Shown here: piece after piece, positions 1-8,211 of the stretch
How the letters are laid out: each line of letters opens with the position of its first letter
Numbering within the stretch: position 1 is the first letter of the stretch
NCBI GenBank assembly: GCA_002712335.1
Contig: PATI01000064.1
Location: 1 to 8,211 of the forward strand
Direction: 5' to 3'
Length of the DNA: 8,211 nucleotides
Source of the DNA: Rhodospirillaceae bacterium
Lineage (GTDB): Bacteria > Pseudomonadota > Alphaproteobacteria > MPNO01 > UBA2964
Notes under the pieces: model-generated
Databases searched by the model: none
Told to the model about the DNA's origin: nothing
Seen by the model: only the letters and a program-made list of their open reading frames with translations
Program-made: the position numbers and the translations under genes

Positions 1-67
1 TAATCCCAAATAAACAGTAAATGATTATTTGAAATATATATAACTAAACGATATTTTTAAGCAGGCA

Positions 68-1615
68 TCATTCCCACTCAATTGTTCCCGGTGGTTTTGA
101 GGTAATGTCGTATGTAACCCTATTAATACCGCGTACCTCATTAATAATTCTGGTAGCTACTTTCGAAATAAATTGGTGTTCAAAGGGGTAAGTATCAGCT
201 GTCATACCATCTGTCGAAGTAACCGCGCGTAATGCACAGACATAATCATAGGAACGGGCGTCCCCCATCACACCCACTGTCTTTACGGGTAACAAAACCG
301 CAAATGCCTGCCAAATATCATCGTAAAGTCCCGCTTTTTGAATTTCATCTATATATATTTCGTCAGCCTTCCTCAAAATTTCTAGTCTCTCTTTTGTAAT
401 CTCCCCGGGCATCCGAATAGCCAAGCCGGGACCCGGAAACGGATGTCGACCTACGAGTTGATCTGGAAGACCCAACTCCTTCCCTAATTCCCGCACCTCG
501 TCCTTGAATAATTCTCGCAATGGTTCCACCAAAGACATATTCATTCGTTCAGGTAGCCCACCAACATTATGATGTGATTTAATTGTAACACTTGGACCTC
601 CCGTGAATGAAACTGACTCTATCACATCAGGGTACAACGTGCCTTGAGCAAGAAAATTGGCTCCACCAATTTTCTGAGCCTCTTCTTCAAATACATCAAT
701 AAAAGTTGCACCAATTATTTTTCTTTTTGCCTCCGGGTCTGTTACTTTATCGAGTTTTTTAAGAAATAATTCTGACGCATCATGATGGAGCAAGGGTATA
801 TTGTAGTTATCACGAAACACTCGAACAACTTCCTCTGCTTCTCCTAAACGAAGTAAACCTGTATCTACAAAAACACAGTGCAGCTGAGCTCCTATTGCTT
901 CATGTATTAACACAGCAGTCACTGAAGAATCCACACCTCCAGACAAACCGCAAATTACTTTCCCATGTCCAACCTGCTCGCGGATCTTATCAATCGCACG
1001 AGAACGGAATGCAGACATCGTCCAGTCACCGGCACACCCTGCCACCCGGTGAGTAAAATTGCGAAGTAAGTCCTTCCCTCCTACTGTATGCATAACCTCC
1101 GGATGAAACTGTACAGCATAAAACTTTCTAACATCGTCAGCAATAACAGCATGAGGAGCATGATCACTTACTGCTACAGAGCGAAAACCATCTGGTAATT
1201 CCACAACAGAATCACCATGGCTCATCCAAACCTGTTGCGTTTCACCTATTTTCCACAAACCACTAAATAAAACACAGTCGTCAGTAATTCTTAACTCAGC
1301 CCGGCCGAACTCCTTATGCTCAGAAGATTCAACCTTTCCACCTAATTGTTCGCAAATTGTTTGTTGTCCGTAGCAAATTCCTAAAATTGGGACACCTAGC
1401 CGTAAAATTCCTTCGTCGGCCTTTGGACCCGCTGTAACTGTCACAGAAGCGGGCCCACCAGAAAAAATTATCCCCTTCGGTTGTAATTTCTTAATTAACT
1501 TTTCTGAAATATTAAAAGGGTGTATTTCACAATACACACCGCTTTCTCTAACTCTTCGTGCAATAAGTTGAGTCACTTGAGAACCAAAATCGAGAATTAA
1601 CACTAAATCATCCAT
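68..1615 (-). CDS. guaA: GMP synthase (glutamine-hydrolysing), full length
   Basis: Converts XMP to GMP using ATP and glutamine, the last step of de novo GMP synthesis, in the cytosol. The 515-aa protein has the usual length and domain order. An N-terminal class I glutamine amidotransferase covers about residues 5-190, with nucleophile Cys81 in GICYGQQ and His171/Glu173 in HPEV. The ATP-pyrophosphatase domain follows, with P-loop SGGVDSS at 225-231. A C-terminal dimerisation domain ends in the family signature [10 protein letters not shown] chose the ATG at 1615 because the protein then begins [13 protein letters not shown], as the family does. An in-frame TTG at 1630 would add five residues and has no ribosome binding site. 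The chosen ATG has only a weak GAGA element about 9 nt upstream. It lies 52 nt downstream of guaB on the same strand, so the two are probably cotranscribed. No convincing terminator is visible in the 67 nt beyond its stop. Identification is very secure. Confidence 0.98.
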   Translation of the reverse strand: MDDLVLILDFGSQVTQLIARRVRESGVYCEIHPFNISEKLIKKLQPKGIIFSGGPASVTVTAGPKADEGILRLGVPILGICYGQQTICEQLGGKVESSEHKEFGRAELRITDDCVLFSGLWKIGETQQVWMSHGDSVVELPDGFRSVAVSDHAPHAVIADDVRKFYAVQFHPEVMHTVGGKDLLRNFTHRVAGCAGDWTMSAFRSRAIDKIREQVGHGKVICGLSGGVDSSVTAVLIHEAIGAQLHCVFVDTGLLRLGEAEEVVRVFRDNYNIPLLHHDASELFLKKLDKVTDPEAKRKIIGATFIDVFEEEAQKIGGANFLAQGTLYPDVIESVSFTGGPSVTIKSHHNVGGLPERMNMSLVEPLRELFKDEVRELGKELGLPDQLVGRHPFPGPGLAIRMPGEITKERLEILRKADEIYIDEIQKAGLYDDIWQAFAVLLPVKTVGVMGDARSYDYVCALRAVTSTDGMTADTYPFEHQFISKVATRIINEVRGINRVTYDITSKPPGTIEWE

Positions 1616-1667
1616 TAAATTGATTCTCAATTTTCAAAATTCGAACATACATTCAGACTTTCCCGCA

Positions 1668-3212
<1,545 letters not shown>

Positions 3213-3219
3213 CTAGTGG

Positions 3220-3900
3220 CTAAATTTTGAATCCCTGTGCTATTAGATAAATCTCAGGTGACCCTTTACGACTAGCAGGCGGCTTATAATGTTTAACTTT
3301 TTGAAAAGATTTTTTCAAATCAGTTAATAGCGAAGTTTCTGTCCCGCCATCAAATACCTTAACAATCAATATTCCTCCTTCCACTAGTATTTCTTTTGCC
3401 ATTTCAACAGCTATTTCGCAGAGAGCAATAGTTCGGATATGATCTGTTTGTCGATGTCCCGTCGTTGCAGCGGCCATATCGCTAAGGACTATATCAATTT
3501 TATCTCCGCAAAAATTTTTAACAACTTTTAGACTTCCTTCCCCTGTCATATCTAATTTCAAACATTTGGCTCCGGGAATCGGCTCTATAGAGAGCTTATC
3601 GACCGCTAATACAACTCCTTTATTCCCGGATTTTTCAACAGAGACCTGTGTCCAACCTCCCGGAGCCGCCCCCAAGTCTAGTATACGACAACCAGGCCAA
3701 AAGATTTTAAATTGATCATCAAGTTCAACTAATTTCCATGCCGAACGGGACCTGTAACCTGCCACCTTTGCTGATCTGACATAAGGATCATTTAGTTGTC
3801 TCTGGAGCCATCTAGTAGATGAAATCTTACGACCTTTAGCCGTTTTAAGTTTCACCGATAATCCACGCGAAGTTTTTCTACCATTTTTACTTCGAGGCAT
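3220..3900 (-). CDS. rlmE: 23S rRNA (uridine-2'-O-)-methyltransferase RlmE/FtsJ
   Basis: By family, it methylates the ribose 2'-OH of U2552 (E. coli numbering) in the 23S rRNA A-loop during late 50S assembly, using S-adenosylmethionine. The 226-aa protein shows the SAM-binding motif LDLGAAPGGW (74-83) and the complete catalytic tetrad: Lys56 in SAWKL, Asp141 in LSDMA, Lys181 in IVKVF and Glu216 in SPEIY. The first 30 or so residues are very basic (Lys, Arg, Ser), probably an rRNA-contacting tail, as in other alphaproteobacterial members. I chose the ATG at 3900. An in-frame TTG at 3969 would add 23 residues unlike the family and run deep into the upstream gene. An AAGAGG element lies 13 nt upstream of the ATG, a long spacing. 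The start overlaps the end of ppx/gppA by 14 nt, so translational coupling is likely. Confidence 0.96.
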   Translation of the reverse strand: MPRSKNGRKTSRGLSVKLKTAKGRKISSTRWLQRQLNDPYVRSAKVAGYRSRSAWKLVELDDQFKIFWPGCRILDLGAAPGGWTQVSVEKSGNKGVVLAVDKLSIEPIPGAKCLKLDMTGEGSLKVVKNFCGDKIDIVLSDMAAATTGHRQTDHIRTIALCEIAVEMAKEILVEGGILIVKVFDGGTETSLLTDLKKSFQKVKHYKPPASRKGSPEIYLIAQGFKI

Positions 3901-5026
3901 GTTTTCTATTCTGCCTCTTAGGTTTCGGAACGAGCAAATGCGCCACAGAAACTCGGAAACTTTTATCAACGCTTGTACTTTCTAATGCTATGGCTAACTC
4001 AGACAATCTAGTTAAAATACCTTCTCTGACCCCACGATCTGCTACCCTCAAACAGCCGATTGACCAAGTTTCGCATATTGCTTCAAGTATTCCACAACCT
4101 GCTACTACCAACTCCGCTCTATTTTTTCCTATACAAGGATAAGAAGCTCTCTTCTCAAAATTTGAATTAACAAGATTTCGACATATATATCGGATAGAAG
4201 AAAAATCTAGCCAAGAGCCGTCTATCAGTTCCCGATCATAAAGTTTCAGGCCCATTTGAACAGCGGCTATTGTAGTAACAGTACCAGCAGTGCCAAGCAT
4301 AGAGACCTTACCAGCTTTTATCATTGCTTTTATAGAATGTTTTATTTCAAACGGTTCGATAGATTTCTTTATCGTCTCGACCAATATTTCATATTGTTTG
4401 CTTGAAATCTCTGGTTTCCCATAAGTTTCGGTAAGGTTCACTACGCCATAAGGTAAGGATATCGAGTCAATAATTTCTGGCTCAACATTACTTTTTATCT
4501 GGAGCCAGGATATTTCTGTACTACCTCCTCCAACGTCAAACATTAGAGTATAAGGACACGTATTATCAAATAATGCGCGGCAACCGACAACGGTCAACTC
4601 CGCTTCCTCAATAGATGAAATTGTCTCTACTGCGATGCCAATTTCTTTCTCAACGCGCGATAAAAAATTTTTGCTGTTATTAGCAGCACGACAGGCTTCC
4701 GTAGCCACGTATCGTCCATATTTTACATCATTTTTAACAATCAAATCCGCACATGTGCTTAAAGCCTTCATGGTTCTTTCCATAGCAGAATTAGAAAGTG
4801 CACCCGAAGAAGAAATACCCTCGCCCAATCTTACTATTTTGGAAAATCCATCAACAACCTTAAAACCGTTTTTTTCAGGCCGCGCTATTAAAAGTCGGCA
4901 ATTATTGGACCCAAGATCTAGGGCTGCAATTAAATTTCCTGTTCGACTTTTTGCCCTTGAACCACGCGTTAACAAACTTCTTTTGTTTCCACTCTGTTTT
5001 TTAACTGGTCTTTTTTTTAAGCCCAC
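3887..5026 (-). CDS. Ppx/GppA family exopolyphosphatase / pppGpp phosphatase
   Basis: Members of this sugar-kinase/Hsp70-fold family remove terminal phosphate from polyphosphate (Ppx) or from pppGpp to give ppGpp (GppA). Sequence alone does not separate the two activities. The 379-aa protein carries the phosphate-1 motif ALDLGSNNCRLLI (35-47), the catalytic glutamate region SIEEAEL (138-144), the glycine-rich loop DVGGGSTE (164-171), the second nucleotide loop GTAGTVTT (245-252) and the closing VADRGVREGIL (328-338). It is a short form: the two actin-like lobes are present, but the C-terminal HD-like extension of longer Ppx proteins is not. The start is GTG at 5026, with AGG 8 nt upstream. 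The first 30 residues and last 12 are strongly basic and lie outside the catalytic fold. It is the first gene of the minus-strand block and overlaps rlmE by 14 nt. No clear promoter was seen directly upstream on its strand. Confidence 0.93.
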   Translation of the reverse strand: MGLKKRPVKKQSGNKRSLLTRGSRAKSRTGNLIAALDLGSNNCRLLIARPEKNGFKVVDGFSKIVRLGEGISSSGALSNSAMERTMKALSTCADLIVKNDVKYGRYVATEACRAANNSKNFLSRVEKEIGIAVETISSIEEAELTVVGCRALFDNTCPYTLMFDVGGGSTEISWLQIKSNVEPEIIDSISLPYGVVNLTETYGKPEISSKQYEILVETIKKSIEPFEIKHSIKAMIKAGKVSMLGTAGTVTTIAAVQMGLKLYDRELIDGSWLDFSSIRYICRNLVNSNFEKRASYPCIGKNRAELVVAGCGILEAICETWSIGCLRVADRGVREGILTRLSELAIALESTSVDKSFRVSVAHLLVPKPKRQNRKHASK

Positions 5027-5120
5027 TTTCGATACCTAAGTCGTGATTACCCCGGCACTCCGGAGCATGGTATCCCTATAAGTAGTGTTGGAAAAGAGAA
5101 ACATTCCGACGTTATCCCTC

Positions 5121-5149
5121 TTGACGTCACAAGTCTCACTGAAAACAAT
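5121..5149 (+). promoter_or_regulatory. Candidate promoter for the acyl-CoA ligase gene
   Basis: A -35-like TTGACG (5121-5126, five of six consensus bases) is followed after 17 nt by a weaker -10-like AACAAT (5144-5149, four of six). Transcription would begin near 5156, about 26 nt before the preferred GTG start of the ligase. It sits within the 155-nt divergent region between ppx/gppA and the ligase. The call rests on the good -35 box and the spacing. Confidence 0.42.
5122..5129. promoter_or_regulatory. Perfect 8-bp palindrome TGACGTCA overlapping the -35 box
   Basis: TGACGTCA is a perfect two-fold symmetric octamer that overlaps the predicted -35 element of the ligase promoter. The core GACGT also occurs 15 nt upstream at 5108-5112 in the same orientation. 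The position would suit a repressor or activator site, but an 8-bp palindrome can arise by chance and no matching regulator gene lies in the window. Confidence 0.25.
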
Positions 5150-5172
5150 GTTTCTTATTCATTCCATTGATC

Positions 5173-5176
5173 GAGG
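5173..5176 (+). promoter_or_regulatory. Ribosome binding site favouring the GTG start at 5182
   Basis: GAGG lies 5 nt before the GTG at 5182. The other in-frame candidate, TTG at 5167, is preceded by a pyrimidine-rich stretch with no purine-rich element. The site therefore favours GTG 5182 as the ligase start. Confidence 0.5.
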
Positions 5177-5181
5177 ACCTC

Positions 5182-6750
5182 GTGGCATACCAATTTAAAC
5201 AACCGGACCTAGACATACCCTTCAAATCTATCCGTAGCGTATTAAATGAATACAGTACAACCCAACCTGAGAAAATTGCACTTTATGACTTAGAGCAGGA
5301 TCGCTCTATTAGTTGGGAAGCACTAGCAGAAAACGTCGAAGCCATCGCAAGATACCTTGTATCGTTAGGGATCAAGAAGGGTGATAGAATCGGCCTCTTA
5401 TCAGATGAGAACCTCGAAAAAATGATCATATGGATGAGTATATGGCGCGTAGGTGCAGTAGTTTGTCCATTGAACGTTGAAATCAACGCATCTCATATCA
5501 ACGAACTTCTCAATTCAATCGGCCCAAAATTAACCCTCTGGCATACAGCCCTGAATGGTAACGAATTGACAAAAGGAATTAACGGTAAAGTTATGCGGTT
5601 CGAAAGTTGGAATGAAGAATTTTTATCCCACAGTGATAAATCAGAATTCTTTGGTGCCGTTGCAGAAACTAGTCAGGATATATTGATTAAAAGTGAGAAT
5701 GAAGAAAAAGATGTCTCCTGTATATTTTGTACTTCCGGAACAACGTCGCGCCCGAAATGCGTTGTATATGACCATATGGCCTACTGGCTGAATGGATTGA
5801 ATACTATTGATTTTCTTGGTCTTACAAATAACGACAGAACCTTGGAATACCGTTCATTTGGTTGGAATTCCGCACAGGTTCTGAGTCTGATGCCCTGGAT
5901 TTTAACCGGTCTTTCAATGTATATAGCACCACGTTTTTCGAAAAGTCGGTTTTTTAGTTGGATTAATGAACATAAGCTGACATTTTCTGCTGGCGTCCCC
6001 ACTGTTGTGAATATGCTTCTGAACGAACCAACCGAAATTAATGTAAAGGACGTCCCCTCCCTGAGACTCATGACCTGCTCAACTGCTCCCCTATCCCCTG
6101 AACAATGGAGACAATTTGAGGAAATGTATGGTGTTACATTGCTTCAGCTCTACGGAATGTCTGAAGCCGGTTGGATATGTGGTAATCGGCATTATAAACG
6201 GCAAATGGGAACCGTAGGTCCACCGGCCAAACATCAGGAGTTTTTAATAATTGACCCAGATGGAAATGGCTGTGCTACGGGTACAGAGGGTGAAGTGAGC
6301 ATTGGTGGCCCACAAACTTGCATTGCAACAATATCACCGGATGGTGAATGGGAGGATCAAAGATCCATTCGAATGCGAACCGGAGACTTGGCAATCATTG
6401 ATGAAGAGGGGTTTGTCCGGGTTACTGGAAGAACTAAAGATCTTATAATCAGAGGCGGAGTTAATATTGCACCCTTAGAAATTGACAATGTCCTTATGCA
6501 GCATCCGAAAATTCGTGAAGCTGCAGCAATAGGAGTACCCGACAAAATTTATGGAGAAGAAATCGTCTGCTATATTGTCGTCAAAACAGGAGAGACACTT
6601 CCTGCAAAAGAAGTTTTAGAGCATTGTCAATTAAATTTACCGGAATTCAAGGTGCCTAAATTTGTATATCGAATTGATTCCTTGCCTAAATCGGATCGAG
6701 GAAAAATTTTGCGGGACAATCTTAAAATCATTTGGAATGAGAAAAATTAG
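5182..6750 (+). CDS. AMP-forming acyl-CoA synthetase (class I adenylate-forming ligase)
   Basis: Predicted to activate a carboxylic acid with ATP to an acyl-adenylate and then transfer it to CoA. From the GTG at 5182 the protein is 522 aa, normal for the family. An in-frame TTG at 5167 would give 527 aa; an in-frame stop at 5140 limits the frame and no in-frame ATG lies between. Core motifs are in order: the P-loop TSGTTSRPK (184-192), YGMSEAG (324-330), TGDLA (400-404) with the ribose-binding Asp402, GRTKD (416-420) with Arg417 in the hinge region, RGGVNIAPLEID (424-435), and catalytic Lys508 in SDRGKI. There is no signal peptide or carrier domain, so it is a free-standing cytosolic ligase. 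Overall it resembles the broad CaiC/fatty-acyl-CoA ligase group; crotonobetaine, medium-chain or aromatic acids are all possible, and I assign no substrate. It is monocistronic here, divergent from ppx/gppA and convergent with the LysM gene. Confidence 0.9.
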   Translation: MAYQFKQPDLDIPFKSIRSVLNEYSTTQPEKIALYDLEQDRSISWEALAENVEAIARYLVSLGIKKGDRIGLLSDENLEKMIIWMSIWRVGAVVCPLNVEINASHINELLNSIGPKLTLWHTALNGNELTKGINGKVMRFESWNEEFLSHSDKSEFFGAVAETSQDILIKSENEEKDVSCIFCTSGTTSRPKCVVYDHMAYWLNGLNTIDFLGLTNNDRTLEYRSFGWNSAQVLSLMPWILTGLSMYIAPRFSKSRFFSWINEHKLTFSAGVPTVVNMLLNEPTEINVKDVPSLRLMTCSTAPLSPEQWRQFEEMYGVTLLQLYGMSEAGWICGNRHYKRQMGTVGPPAKHQEFLIIDPDGNGCATGTEGEVSIGGPQTCIATISPDGEWEDQRSIRMRTGDLAIIDEEGFVRVTGRTKDLIIRGGVNIAPLEIDNVLMQHPKIREAAAIGVPDKIYGEEIVCYIVVKTGETLPAKEVLEHCQLNLPEFKVPKFVYRIDSLPKSDRGKILRDNLKIIWNEKN

Positions 6751-6768
6751 AAGATGGTTTTGATTAAA

Positions 6769-7914
6769 CTAATTAATTTTTGGAACAAAAAAGACCTGAC
6801 CTGGATAAATTAGATCCGGGTCTCTAATTTGTTCCTTGTTAGCTTCATAAATCACTGTATATCTCATACCCCTACCATACGCCCTTCGCGCTATTCTCCA
6901 TAAACTGTTACCGAGCTTTACATTAACAACACCAGTAGCAATATCTGTGCTAGCTTCTTTAATTCGAGCAAAAGTGGTTTCCACACGGCTCATTACAGAA
7001 CCATTTTTGTTAATACTATCCGCACGCAATGAATATATACCCGGGGCCAACTTGTCCTTGGGTTTGATATGCCAATTACCATTTACACCTGAAATTACGG
7101 AACCGACTAATTTATCGTCAATATATAAATGAATTAAACTCTTTGGAATCGTAACTCCACTTACAATAGCATTACCACTATCGTCATAATCAATAACCTC
7201 GATTGTTAAAACTCGTTTCTTTAACCTTGGAGCTTTTTGAGTATTTATAGCCGTCTTTGTATAAGATTTCTGCAATATTAAACTGGGACTTAACAAATCT
7301 TTCGATACAGATAAAGCCAGGGGCCCTTTTTGTCTTGAATTAGACTTTGTTAAATTTTCTATGCCAGTCTCTGGAATAAGCAGAACAACATTTCGATCAG
7401 AAGAACTTTTAAGACCGGAGGGCAGTCTTGATGTAAGGGAAAGTTCTCTATTGCCAGCTTTAAGTGGTTTATTTGGGACTAGAACCCAATCTCCACGGCC
7501 ATCGGCCTTTACCGTTCCCAAAACATTTTCTCGAGTTTTTATTGTTACATTGGAATTTGGCGGCGCCTTTCCAGCAATGACCGCATCACCCCTTGGGTTA
7601 ACTCTTACGACATCAAAAGATGGTTTATAACTTTTTTCCGATCTATCATGTTTTAGCGTTCGTGGACCCGCATTCTGTTTTAGAACACCACTATCCAATT
7701 CTGCTGTTTTAAAAGTTGACTTTTCCTCGAGAGCTAAGACACCTTTTTTTGACAAACTATGAGAATCATGTCTCCTAGATTTTTTAGTGACTTTCTTTGA
7801 CTCTTCAATTTTCGCGGAATAAGGCCTTTGTTCATTTTCTATACTATTAGTGAGCGCCAGCGCAAAAATCATTATTAAAGCGCCAATTCCTCCTAATAAT
7901 TTAAAAAGATTCAA
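6769..7914 (-). CDS. Envelope protein with N-terminal hydrophobic segment, two Ig-like modules and a LysM domain
   Basis: A 381-aa predicted envelope protein. Residues 6-22 form one hydrophobic stretch after a short basic start, which could be an uncleaved membrane anchor or a signal peptide; I see no lipobox Cys. A charged, Lys/Ser-rich linker of low complexity covers about 25-98. Two related beta-rich Ig-like modules follow: about 100-178 (NPRGDAVIAGKAPPNSNVTI, then GRGDWVLVP) and about 237-316 (DSGNAIVSGVTIPKSLIHLY, then VNGNWHIKP). A C-terminal LysM domain spans about 329-379 (GNSLWRIARRAYGRGMRYTV, then DPDLIYPGQVFFVP). LysM usually binds the glycan of peptidoglycan, so a periplasmic wall-associated role is likely; no catalytic domain is present. 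The start is TTG at 7914, supported by TAGGAG 9 nt upstream. A weak TTGTAT-17 nt-TATCCT pair (7966-7994) could be its promoter. The combination is a recognisable type in alphaproteobacteria, but its function is unknown to me. Confidence 0.85.
   Translation of the reverse strand: MNLFKLLGGIGALIMIFALALTNSIENEQRPYSAKIEESKKVTKKSRRHDSHSLSKKGVLALEEKSTFKTAELDSGVLKQNAGPRTLKHDRSEKSYKPSFDVVRVNPRGDAVIAGKAPPNSNVTIKTRENVLGTVKADGRGDWVLVPNKPLKAGNRELSLTSRLPSGLKSSSDRNVVLLIPETGIENLTKSNSRQKGPLALSVSKDLLSPSLILQKSYTKTAINTQKAPRLKKRVLTIEVIDYDDSGNAIVSGVTIPKSLIHLYIDDKLVGSVISGVNGNWHIKPKDKLAPGIYSLRADSINKNGSVMSRVETTFARIKEASTDIATGVVNVKLGNSLWRIARRAYGRGMRYTVIYEANKEQIRDPDLIYPGQVFFVPKIN
6798..6822. terminator. Hairpin in the convergent 3' overlap zone, possible terminator
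   Basis: GACCTGGAT (6798-6806) pairs over nine positions with ATCCGGGTC (6814-6822), including one G-T wobble, around a 7-nt loop. It lies downstream of the ligase stop (6750) and inside the last codons of the LysM gene. Read on the plus strand it is followed by a moderately T-rich stretch. Read on the minus strand, a run of six T follows after 5 nt. Because the codons encode the conserved DPDLIYPGQ of LysM, the symmetry may come from protein constraint, so termination is only a possibility. Confidence 0.3.
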
Positions 7915-7923
7915 AGTTTTGGG

Positions 7924-7929
7924 CTCCTA
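7924..7929 (-). promoter_or_regulatory. Ribosome binding site of the LysM protein gene
   Basis: The minus-strand sequence TAGGAG is a strong Shine-Dalgarno match 9 nt before the TTG at 7914. It supports TTG as the true start, so that the hydrophobic N-terminal segment is translated whole. The first in-frame ATG (codon 15) would cut that segment in half. Confidence 0.65.
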
Positions 7930-8003
7930 AAGCGTCTCTCATGGGGCAACAACAAAACACGAAAAAGGATACCTTCTAATCAGCAACAATACAACGGTAT
8001 GAG

Positions 8004-8211
8004 TTAAGGTAATGGTCTAATAGATTTTATAAAAACGGCTATAGCATTCCGGTCCTCTGGCGATAATTTAGATGTTCCCTTTTCGATCACCTCCGCCATC
8101 GAACCCCCTGCAAAATCTCCTTTCGGATCTTCACCGACATCCAAATAATTTACTAATTGTTGTAAAGACCAACTCCCAATGCCTATGCTCGGATGCGACG
8201 TAATATTCGGG
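8004..8211 (-). CDS. C-type cytochrome, C-terminal end only (partial)
   Basis: Only the last 68 codons lie in the window; the 5' part runs off the right edge. The visible protein begins PNITSHPSIGIGSWS, a signature of the second half of COG2010-type c-type cytochromes. It continues with GGSMAEVIEKGTSKLS, whose Met (residue 38 of the fragment) matches the usual axial haem ligand, then PEDRNAIAVFIKSIRPLP, the closing helix. By family it would be a periplasmic electron carrier, often a one- or two-haem subunit accompanying a dehydrogenase or working alone. The CXXCH haem-attachment site and signal peptide would be beyond the window, so the number of haems cannot be told. It ends 89 nt upstream of the LysM gene on the same strand; cotranscription is possible but not shown. 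Confidence 0.85.
   Translation of the reverse strand, partial: PNITSHPSIGIGSWSLQQLVNYLDVGEDPKGDFAGGSMAEVIEKGTSKLSPEDRNAIAVFIKSIRPLP

Noticed and set aside
1..67. Search for a guaA terminator in the AT-rich left edge, including the TATATATA run
   Set aside because: Only A-T pairings such as AAATAT/ATATTT with a 13-nt loop are present. Nothing stands out from base composition.
5058..5065. CTCCGGAG palindrome upstream of ppx/gppA
   Set aside because: The symmetry stops at eight bases, has no repeat nearby and is not aligned with any recognisable promoter on the minus strand.
5148..5198. A 16-residue reading frame from ATG at 5148 overlapping the ligase start
   Set aside because: It overlaps the predicted -10 box, lies upstream of the predicted transcription start, has no ribosome binding site and resembles nothing recognisable.
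6763..6781. ATTAA-ACTAA-TTAAT hairpin followed by T residues after the ligase stop
   Set aside because: The stem is five A-T pairs only and too weak to be called an intrinsic terminator in such AT-rich sequence.
7903..7942. A 13-residue frame from the ATG at 7942 on the minus strand overlapping the LysM gene start
   Set aside because: It stops within the first codons of the LysM gene and has no ribosome binding site of its own. The TTG at 7914, with TAGGAG before it, explains the region better.
7966..8002. ATACC...GGTAT inverted repeat followed by TTTTT downstream of the cytochrome gene on the minus strand
   Set aside because: The stem is five pairs with a loop of about 22 nt, too weak to support a terminator call.

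Overview
This window looks like housekeeping chromosome from a low-GC, free-living Alphaproteobacterium. That is an inference from gene order (a ppx/gppA, rlmE, guaB, guaA series on one strand, an arrangement I recall from alphaproteobacteria), from the style of the proteins, and from the AT-rich base composition. No rRNA, tRNA, mobile element, CRISPR array, prophage gene or integrase was seen. Genus cannot be assigned from the sequence alone.

Left two thirds (68-5026, all minus strand, read right to left): a Ppx/GppA-family phosphatase, then RlmE (23S rRNA 2'-O-methyltransferase) overlapping it by 14 nt, then GuaB (IMP dehydrogenase) and GuaA (GMP synthase). GuaB and GuaA are the two successive steps from IMP to GMP. 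The phosphatase family can act on polyphosphate or pppGpp, so the block links guanine nucleotide supply, possible alarmone turnover and ribosome modification. A good sigma70-like promoter lies just upstream of guaB, so guaBA can probably be transcribed separately from ppx-rlmE.

Middle (5027-6750): a 155-nt divergent intergenic region with a plausible promoter and an 8-bp palindrome, then an AMP-forming acyl-CoA synthetase/ligase on the plus strand with all core adenylation motifs. It has a non-ATG start and its substrate cannot be read from sequence.

Right (6769-8211, minus strand): a 381-aa membrane-anchored or secreted protein with two Ig-like beta modules and a C-terminal LysM domain, convergent with the ligase and separated from it by only 18 nt. 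Then, after 89 nt, comes the C-terminal end of a c-type cytochrome whose haem attachment motif lies outside the window. A near-perfect hairpin sits within the last codons of the LysM gene, in the zone where the two convergent transcripts meet.

I found no clear evidence of a new multi-gene system. The points worth a second look are the convergent-gene hairpin, the palindrome overlapping the ligase promoter, the uncommon start codons, the basic tails shared by Ppx and RlmE, and the uncharacterised envelope LysM protein.
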